Source: an uncultured Eubacteriales bacterium
GTDB taxonomy: Bacteria > Bacillota > Clostridia > Christensenellales > Aristaeellaceae
DNA length: 10,338 nucleotides
Assembly (NCBI GenBank): GCA_902782795.1
Contig: CACZOT010000167.1
Location: forward strand, 1 to 10,338
Direction of reading: 5' to 3'
The notes below the pieces were generated by a model that saw only the letters and a list, made by a program, of their open reading frames with translations, did not search any database and was not told where the DNA came from. Of this stretch, positions 5,170 through 10,338 are shown in pieces. Positions within the stretch are counted from its first letter, which is position 1. Each line of letters begins with the position of its first letter. Made by a program: the position numbers and the translations under genes.

Positions 5170-6195
5170 ATGGAAAGGGAACTCGTCATCGGCTACTATG
5201 GCAACGGCAAGAGCACGAACCGGTACCATCTGCCCTTCCTCATCCGCCGCAAGGGGAAGATCCGCGTGAAGACCATCTACGCGCGCACCCTGCGCGAGGA
5301 TTGGCCCCGCTGGCCCGGCGCGGAGTATACGAGCGATCCACGCGTCCTCTTGGATGACCCGGAGATCGACGTCGTGGTGGTGACGACGCCCGCGGGCGCG
5401 CACTTCGAGGCGGCCAAGGCTGTTCTGGAGGCGGGGAAGAACTGCGTGCTGGAGAAGCCCTTCGCCCAATCCGCCCAGGAGGCGCGCAACCTGTTCGCCC
5501 ACGCACATGAAAAGGGACTTATGCTCCAGTGCTACCAGAACCGCCGCTTCGACAGCGATTTCCTCACCGCCCAGAGGGTGATCGAATCCGGCGTGCTGGG
5601 CGATCTCCAGGAAGTGGAGATGCACTACGACTACTACCGCCCGGAGATCCCCGAAAAGATCGATTGGTTCTCCCGCAGGGAATCCTATCTCTACAACCAC
5701 GCCTGCCACACGCTGGACCAGGTCCTCTCCTATTTCGGCAAGCCGGAGCGCGTCGTGTACGACGTGCGCCAGCTCCTGGGCGAGGGCCGCATGAACGATT
5801 ATTTCGATCTGGATCTCTTCTACGGCCGGGTGAAGGTCTCCGTCAAATCCAGCTACTTCCGTGTCAAGGAGCGGCCCAGCTTCGTGCTGTACGGCTCGCG
5901 CGGCATGTTCGTCAAGCAGGAGAAGGACCGCCAGGAGGCGGATCTCAAGAAGTTCTACCTGCCGGACCGGGCGGATTTCGGCCTCGATCTGCCCGAGCAC
6001 TACGGCACCCTCACCTACTACGATACCGAGGGCCGCTACCACGAGGAAAAGGTGCCCTCGGAAGTGGGCGATTACGGCCGCTATTACGACGCCCTTTACG
6101 AGACCCTCGTGCACGGCGCGCCGCAGCTCGTCACCGAGGAGCAGACCCTTTTGCAGATGGACCTGCTGGAGGAAGGAATCCGCGGCCTGCGCTGA
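5170..6195 (+). CDS. Gfo/Idh/MocA-family NAD(P)-dependent oxidoreductase, YhhX-like
   Basis: The 341-residue protein has the N-terminal Rossmann motif GYYGNGKSTNRYHLPF (8-22), the family EKP triad (E95-P97, in CVLEKPF), and the catalytic-region histidine H180 in NHACHTLDQ. The C-terminal half is the usual alpha/beta sheet domain, with GDYGRYYDALYETLVHGAP near the end. From memory the sequence follows E. coli YhhX closely, including QNRRFDSDFLTA and HYDYYRPE. The family oxidises or reduces sugars, polyols or related compounds with NAD(P); the substrate here is not known. GGAGGT (5155-5160) sits 9 nt before the ATG, and the gene starts 5 nt after the exporter subunit, so it is in the same operon. 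No disruption or missing key residue is seen. Confidence 0.94.
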   Translation: MERELVIGYYGNGKSTNRYHLPFLIRRKGKIRVKTIYARTLREDWPRWPGAEYTSDPRVLLDDPEIDVVVVTTPAGAHFEAAKAVLEAGKNCVLEKPFAQSAQEARNLFAHAHEKGLMLQCYQNRRFDSDFLTAQRVIESGVLGDLQEVEMHYDYYRPEIPEKIDWFSRRESYLYNHACHTLDQVLSYFGKPERVVYDVRQLLGEGRMNDYFDLDLFYGRVKVSVKSSYFRVKERPSFVLYGSRGMFVKQEKDRQEADLKKFYLPDRADFGLDLPEHYGTLTYYDTEGRYHEEKVPSEVGDYGRYYDALYETLVHGAPQLVTEEQTLLQMDLLEEGIRGLR

Positions 6196-6231
6196 CAGGA
6201 CGGATTGCTCGGGATTATGGGAGGAGGGGGA

Positions 6232-6837
6232 TTGAACGGGCCGGAACTCTATCGGAAGCTGGGAATGCTGACAAAAGACAGGGAAAAGTGGAAGGAGAGC
6301 ATTCCTTACGTTTCGGCTCTTCTTGCCTCAGAATCCGTAAAGATCCAGGCGAAGGCGCTATGGCTCCTCGGCGAGATGGGGTTGGCATATCCGCTGCCTG
6401 TGCGGGAGGCGGTCCCGGCTGTCGCGTCCTTCTGCGACAGCCCTATCCCGCTTTTGCGGGAGCGCGCGCTCAATGCCCTCGGCAGGATCGGGCGGGGAGA
6501 CTTCCAGGCGATTGCGCCGTATTGGGAAAGGCTGTTTCGTTTCGCAGCCGATGCGGAAGCGAAGGTCAGGCTGAGCTTTATCTGGGCGTCGGAAAACATC
6601 GCCGCGAATACGCCGGATCCCTATGGGGATTATCTGGCCGTGTTTGAAGAGCTCCTGCGCGACGCGGATGATAAGGTCAGGATGGAAGCGCCGGAGATCT
6701 TCCGGGTTGTCGGAAAGCGAAGACCGGAAATGGTCAGACCGTATTTGGAGCTGCTGCGAACCATATCGGAAACTGACGATAACCGCGTGGTAAGGATCCA
6801 CTGTCTGGGCGCGATAAAGGCAACGGAACAAAAGTAG
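6232..6837 (+). CDS. HEAT-repeat protein
   Basis: The 201-residue product is all-helical, with about four to five HEAT-like units, for example SVKIQAKALWLLGEMG (about 30-45), IPLLRERALNALGRIG (about 72-87), KVRLSFIWASENIA and DKVRMEAPEIFRVVGKRRP. HEAT/PBS-lyase-type repeats form curved scaffolds for protein binding; the partner is unknown. The TTG at 6232 is preferred because GGAGG at 6220-6224 lies 7 nt upstream; an ATG at 6217 and a TTG at 6205 in the same frame lack such a site. It follows the oxidoreductase by 36 nt and may share its mRNA. Base use differs from the neighbours: two 60-nt blocks counted (6301-6360, 6721-6780) are 50% GC against 65% in a block of the gene before (5401-5460), and ATA and CGA codons occur. 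This hints at a later arrival. No enzymatic motif is visible. Confidence 0.85.
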   Translation: MNGPELYRKLGMLTKDREKWKESIPYVSALLASESVKIQAKALWLLGEMGLAYPLPVREAVPAVASFCDSPIPLLRERALNALGRIGRGDFQAIAPYWERLFRFAADAEAKVRLSFIWASENIAANTPDPYGDYLAVFEELLRDADDKVRMEAPEIFRVVGKRRPEMVRPYLELLRTISETDDNRVVRIHCLGAIKATEQK

Positions 6838-6867
6838 ACGGATTTCCGTTTGGGGCGCGAAAGCGCA

Positions 6868-6904
6868 CAAAGAGACGCGGGCACATTCGGTCCGCGTCTC
6901 TTTG
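6868..6904. terminator. hairpin between convergent genes, probable bidirectional terminator
   Basis: A perfect 13-bp stem (6868-6880 CAAAGAGACGCGG with 6892-6904) closes an 11-nt loop. CTCTTT on each strand forms the end of the stem, but there is no long T-tract after it. It sits 30 nt after the HEAT-repeat stop and 3 nt from the phosphotransferase stop, serving both converging transcripts. A small GCGC-GAAA-GCGC hairpin (6855-6866) lies beside it. Confidence 0.75.
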
Positions 6905-6907
6905 CGC

Positions 6908-7765
6908 TCAGGGCTCCATCACGGCGCGGAGGACGCGCCCGTGTTCGCCGGCCGGATCGCCGTCGTAGCAGATGAGCGATTTCCACAGCGCCCAGGCCTT
7001 GGCGCGCAGGATCATACCCTCGTCCAGCCCGGCGAGGAACTCCCGCCGCGCCTCGGGGCCAAGGAACGTCCAGGCGAGGACGTAATCACAGGCGGGATCG
7101 CCCACGCCGCTGGTGCCGAAATCGATGAGGGCGAAGAGCCGTCCCTCCCGCACGAGCATATTCCCGACGGCCACGTCCCCGTGCAGCCACACGGGCGGGC
7201 CGGAGTAGCGCGCGGCGACGGCTTCCTCCCAGAGGCGCGCCATCGCCTCCACGGGCAGGGAGCCGCGCCACCGCTCGAGTGCGGCGTAGGTCTCGCCCGC
7301 GTAAACCTCAGGCGGGCAGCCGCGGTAAAAATTGGCCTTTCCCGCCGCGGCGATGGGGGAGACAGGCGCGGCCTGCAGCTGCGCGAGGGCGTGGCGCACG
7401 TCCCGCGCCAGATGGACCTCCGCGCTTTCGGGCACGTTCCTTCTGGTGACAGTCTCCCCAGGCAGATATGCGTTGACGGTCCATGGAGCGGGGAAGAGGT
7501 CGTCCGGTTCGACGCTGGCCACGCACACGGGTATGCGCACATCCAGGTAGGGCTGCAGCGTTTGCAGGCAGTAGATCTCGGTGGGGATATGGGAGACGTA
7601 TTCCGGATCGCTGGGCAGGCGCACGGTGAGCGTGTCGCCGAGGCGGAAGGTGCGGTTGTCGTGCCCCATGGGCTGCATCGGCCGGATGGGCAGGCCGGCC
7701 CACTGGGGAAAGTGCCGCTCCACGAGACGAGCGGCCAGGGCGGCATCCAGAGGGAATTTGTACAT
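6908..7765 (-). CDS. aminoglycoside phosphotransferase (APH)-family kinase
   Basis: The 285-residue protein has the APH/choline-kinase catalytic motifs HGDVAVGN (H195, D197, N202) and IDFGTSGVGDPACDY, with the metal-binding D215. The N-lobe carries GHDNRTFRLGDTLTVRLPS. The ATG at 7763-7765 has AGGAGGG just upstream (about 7769-7775). Family members phosphorylate aminoglycosides, macrolides, choline, homoserine, fructosamines or other small hydroxyl compounds. Nothing in the sequence identifies the substrate, and a resistance role should not be assumed. It follows the zinc-ribbon gene on the same strand, but a strong terminator ends only 13 nt before its start codon. Expression must therefore come from read-through or from a promoter inside the upstream gene. 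The product looks intact. Confidence 0.9.
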   Translation of the reverse strand: MYKFPLDAALAARLVERHFPQWAGLPIRPMQPMGHDNRTFRLGDTLTVRLPSDPEYVSHIPTEIYCLQTLQPYLDVRIPVCVASVEPDDLFPAPWTVNAYLPGETVTRRNVPESAEVHLARDVRHALAQLQAAPVSPIAAAGKANFYRGCPPEVYAGETYAALERWRGSLPVEAMARLWEEAVAARYSGPPVWLHGDVAVGNMLVREGRLFALIDFGTSGVGDPACDYVLAWTFLGPEARREFLAGLDEGMILRAKAWALWKSLICYDGDPAGEHGRVLRAVMEP

Positions 7766-7778
7766 GGGGCCCTCCTGT

Positions 7779-7809
7779 AAAAAAAGCCTTGGCTGGTTGG
7801 CCAAGGCTT
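7779..7809 (-). terminator. rho-independent terminator after the zinc-ribbon gene, abutting the phosphotransferase RBS
   Basis: On the minus strand a 10-bp stem AAGCCTTGGC/GCCAAGGCTT (7800-7809 with 7784-7793) has a 6-nt loop and is followed by seven T (7779-7785). It is 17 nt after the zinc-ribbon stop. The ribosome binding site of the phosphotransferase begins within about 4 nt of the T-run, leaving no space for a promoter between them, so it may also act as an attenuator. Confidence 0.92.
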
Positions 7810-7826
7810 GGGTTGGCGGTTCGCGG

Positions 7827-8543
7827 TCAGACGGTGCCTTCGGGGGCGTAGAGGATGCGGCCGCAGTTGTCGCACTCGACGATCTCATCGCCCGCGGAGA
7901 TGCGGCGCAGCACGGCGCTCGCCAGGGCCATGTTGCAGCCGGAGCACTGCCCGTTGATGAGCTTGGCGACCGGCGGCACACAGTGCTGACGGATGGATTT
8001 GTAGCGCTCGAGCAAGGCCGGGTCCACGGCTTTGCCGGCGGCGTCCACCTTGGCCTTGAGGCCCTTGAGCGTCTCGCTGTCGCGCTTGAACTCGGTATCG
8101 TAGACGGCCTTGAGCTGGTCGTACTCCTGCTTGCTCTTGGCGGCCTTGGTGCGGATCTCCTTCTGCTGGCGGTCGCGCGTTTCGGCGTCGCGGCGCATCT
8201 TCTGCAGCTCCTGCTCGCATTTGGAGAGCGCGTCGGTGAGGCGCTGCGCTTCCTCGATGAGTCCCTCGAGCTCGGCCACGGAGTCCTCCTGGGCTTCGGC
8301 GAGCTCGCCGGCGAGCTCCTGCATGGACGCGGACAGCTTTTCGTATTCCGCGCGCGCTGCTTCCAGACGCTCAGCCATGGAGGCGACCTCCGCCTCCACC
8401 TTCTTCATATTGTTCTGCTGCTCGAGTATGAAGTTGCGCAGCTGCAGGAGCCGAACGCGGTTCGGCGCCTTGCGCATCTCGTTTTCGAAGCGCTCCGCCT
8501 CCATATCGGTTTGCGTATAATTCCACAATTGATCCAGCTGCAC
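7827..8543 (-). CDS. coiled-coil protein with C-terminal C4-type zinc ribbon (DUF164/zf-RING_7 family)
   Basis: The 238-residue product is a long charged coiled coil (about 10-185, rich in Glu, Lys, Arg and Gln) ending in a zinc ribbon with C200-x2-C203 (CSGC) and C224-x2-C227 (CDNC). This is the architecture of the conserved bacterial family often found beside nif3 in Firmicutes and Actinobacteria. Its exact function is not settled; nucleic-acid or protein binding is usual for such ribbons. The GTG at 8541-8543 is chosen because AAGGAGG (8553-8559) is 9 nt upstream and the family normally starts here, with LDQLWNYTQTD. It begins 1 nt after the nif3 stop, so the two are surely co-expressed. 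The zinc ligands are all present. Confidence 0.93.
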   Translation of the reverse strand: MQLDQLWNYTQTDMEAERFENEMRKAPNRVRLLQLRNFILEQQNNMKKVEAEVASMAERLEAARAEYEKLSASMQELAGELAEAQEDSVAELEGLIEEAQRLTDALSKCEQELQKMRRDAETRDRQQKEIRTKAAKSKQEYDQLKAVYDTEFKRDSETLKGLKAKVDAAGKAVDPALLERYKSIRQHCVPPVAKLINGQCSGCNMALASAVLRRISAGDEIVECDNCGRILYAPEGTV

Positions 8544-8544
8544 G

Positions 8545-9327
8545 TTACATATCCTCCTTAAGCGCCCAGGGCGCGTACTGGCTGACGAAAAACTCCACAT
8601 TCCATTGTAGCATATCCGCGCGCTCCTGTAAACAGGCGGCGAGACGGGAAAGCACGGGCCGCTCCGTGGCGAAATGCCCAGCCTCGAGCGCGCACAGGCC
8701 GTTTTCCAGGGCGGAAAGGGCGTCGTGATGGCTGATCTCCCCGGTGAGGATGGCCCCCGCGCCGAGGCGCAGCGCCTCGCGCCAGAAATCGCCCGCGGAA
8801 CCGGGAGCGACGGCGAGACGGCCGATCTTCCGGCCGGCCGAGCCGTAGGGGCGAACGCTCGCGCCGAGCGTCTCCTGCGCCAGAGCGGAAAGCGCTTCGA
8901 GCGTCATGGGCGCGGGCAGATCTCCCGCGCGCAAAAATCCCTCCGCCCCCGTCTCCACGTTCCGGAGGGAGAAGGCGGCGGCGAGAGTATCCGCGACGCC
9001 GCCGGGAGCGCGGTCCAGGCAGGTGTGCGAGGCGATGTAGGCGATGTCGGAGCGCACCATCTCGCACAGGAGCGCGGCCTCGGGGTCGTCCTCGCAGAGG
9101 TTCTTCCGGCCCCGGAAGAGGATGGGGTGGTGGGCGATGATCAGCTCCGCGCGGCGCTGTTTCGCCTCGGCGAGCGTCTCACGGGTGAGATCCAGCGTGA
9201 TGAACACGCGCGAGACCTCCGCGCCTGAACGCCCGGCCAAGAGACCGACGTTGTCCCACTCCTCGGCGGTCGCAAAGGGGGCGAGGGCGTCCATCTCGCT
9301 CAGAAAATCAGCTACCTTGGGGCGCAT
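8545..9327 (-). CDS. Nif3-like dinuclear metal-centre protein (YbgI/YqfO family), short form
   Basis: The 260-residue protein shows the family's metal-ligand motifs: EEWDNVGLL near residue 22, HHP at 66-68 (IIAHHPILF), SHTCLD at 100-105, and GHFATERPVL near the C-terminus. Nif3 proteins form toroidal hexamers with a two-metal site; some are annotated as GTP cyclohydrolase I type 2, but the cellular reaction is unclear. At about 260 residues it is the short form, lacking the PII-like insert that makes B. subtilis YqfO about 370 residues. The ATG at 9325-9327 has GGGAGGAGG upstream, inside the trmK 3' end, and overlaps trmK by 16 nt. The order sigma factor, trmK, nif3 matches B. subtilis sigA-yqfN-yqfO, apart from cccA. 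Confidence 0.94.
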   Translation of the reverse strand: MRPKVADFLSEMDALAPFATAEEWDNVGLLAGRSGAEVSRVFITLDLTRETLAEAKQRRAELIIAHHPILFRGRKNLCEDDPEAALLCEMVRSDIAYIASHTCLDRAPGGVADTLAAAFSLRNVETGAEGFLRAGDLPAPMTLEALSALAQETLGASVRPYGSAGRKIGRLAVAPGSAGDFWREALRLGAGAILTGEISHHDALSALENGLCALEAGHFATERPVLSRLAACLQERADMLQWNVEFFVSQYAPWALKEDM

Positions 9328-10012
9328 CGTTCCGCCTCCTCCCAAACGGCAATCTCCGCGCGCAGTTCCCCGGCGCGGGCGGGGTCGGCCCCCTCCGCGC
9401 CGGCAAGCGCCTTGCGGGCGACCCGCAGGCGAAACTGGGCGAAGGAGAAAAAGAGCGGCCCGCCCCGCTTGAGGAGCACGGGCCCGCAGGCCAGCTCCAT
9501 GGGGCTGTAGGCGGCGGAGCCTTTTTCCGCCGCGATGATGACATAATGCCGCCGTCCGGCGCGCGCGATAGCCTCGTCGGCGACGCGGTATCCGTTTTCC
9601 ACAAGAAAGGCGCGCAGGATGTGCGCGTCCAGATTGGGCTGGAGGACGAGCCGCGCTTCGCCGAGAGCGGCCCATCCCCCGGACAGGATGTGCATGATGG
9701 TGGCCGTGCCCATGCCGGCGATCACGGCGCAGTCCACAGGCCCGGCGAGGGCTTGCGCGCCGTCGCCCACGGCGAAGGAGGCGCGGCTCTCGAGCCCGAG
9801 CTCCCTGAGAAGGCGGCGCGCCTTCTCCAGGGAAGGGGCGCTGATATCGCACAGCTGCACGCGCGTCCCGGCGTCCCGCTGCAAAAGCCGCGCGGCCAGG
9901 TAGCCGTGGTCGCAGCCGATATCGGCCGCGCGTGAGCCGGCGGGGACCATGCCCGCGATGGCGGAGAGGCGCTCGTCCAGGAGGACGGCGCCGTTCAGAA
10001 CCTGCGAGCCCA

Positions 10013-10013
<1 letters not shown>
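9312..10013 (-). CDS. trmK: tRNA (adenine(22)-N1)-methyltransferase TrmK
   Basis: The 233-residue protein has the class I SAM-binding motif AADIGCDHGYLAARL (29-43), an acidic strand end in LCDIS (54-58), VGDG (82-85), and the family motif IAGMGTATIM (98-107), where most members have GMGG. LVLQPN follows, as usual for TrmK (B. subtilis YqfN). TrmK methylates N1 of A22 in the D-loop of some tRNAs, using S-adenosylmethionine. The ATG at 10011-10013 overlaps the sigma-factor stop by one base (TGATG), with only a weak AAGGA 12 nt upstream, so translation probably depends on coupling. Its 3' end overlaps nif3 by 16 nt. Identity is supported both by motifs and by gene order. Confidence 0.93.

Positions 10014-10338
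<325 letters not shown>

Noticed and set aside
6205..6231. Alternative starts of the HEAT-repeat protein at TTG 6205 or ATG 6217
   Set aside because: Neither has a ribosome binding site upstream. GGAGG at 6220-6224 fits the TTG at 6232.
6855..6866. GCGC-GAAA-GCGC mini-hairpin as a separate functional element
   Set aside because: It is a 4-bp stem with a common GNRA loop beside the terminator, too small to call on its own.
6908..7765. Aminoglycoside resistance gene
   Set aside because: The APH fold covers many small-molecule kinases. No specific resistance subfamily signature was recognised, and the context is housekeeping.

Overview
The window reads as chromosomal DNA of a GC-rich member of the Clostridia (Bacillota). 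The reasons are strong GGAGG-type ribosome binding sites, near-consensus sigma-A promoters, lipobox-type lipoprotein export, and a Firmicutes-style cluster of primary sigma factor, trmK, nif3 and a C4 zinc-ribbon protein at the right end. Ten CDSs look complete, two are cut by the window edges, and one 14-codon leader ORF is proposed. No tRNA, rRNA, CRISPR array, transposase or phage gene was seen.

Left end (1-620). The start of cysteine synthase cysK lies on the minus strand. It has a textbook promoter, a palindrome at the predicted transcript start and a leader of about 118 nt. That leader holds a previously unlabelled 14-codon ORF with two Cys codons (MDQRCRCPSSRPIL). Divergent from cysK is the promoter region of the next operon, with an 11-bp-period direct repeat and an inverted repeat.

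Zinc-type ABC operon (620-3686, plus strand). It comprises a small Cys/His-rich membrane protein, a MacB/LolD-class ATPase, an FtsX/MacB-type permease with a His/Asp/Glu-rich loop, and an OB-fold-like lipoprotein with a CPYC motif. Three of the genes overlap by 1-4 nt. The layout resembles the proteobacterial Zrg/PA4063-4066 zinc operons, so metal (zinc) handling is the best inference. A strong terminator ends the operon at 3799-3836.

Exporter and accessory operon (3894-6904, plus strand). A clear promoter drives a split ThrE-type amino-acid exporter of two overlapping genes, then a Gfo/Idh/MocA oxidoreductase closely resembling E. coli YhhX, then a HEAT-repeat protein of visibly lower GC. 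It ends in a hairpin between convergent genes.

Right part (6908-10338, minus strand). In transcription order this holds the primary sigma factor C-terminus (cut), trmK, nif3 and the C4 zinc-ribbon coiled-coil protein, all overlapping or abutting. A strong terminator follows, and immediately after it an APH-family phosphotransferase whose ribosome binding site nearly touches the terminator.

The two observations most worth following up are the Cys-codon leader ORF in front of cysK and the zinc-type ABC operon with its small Cys/His protein.
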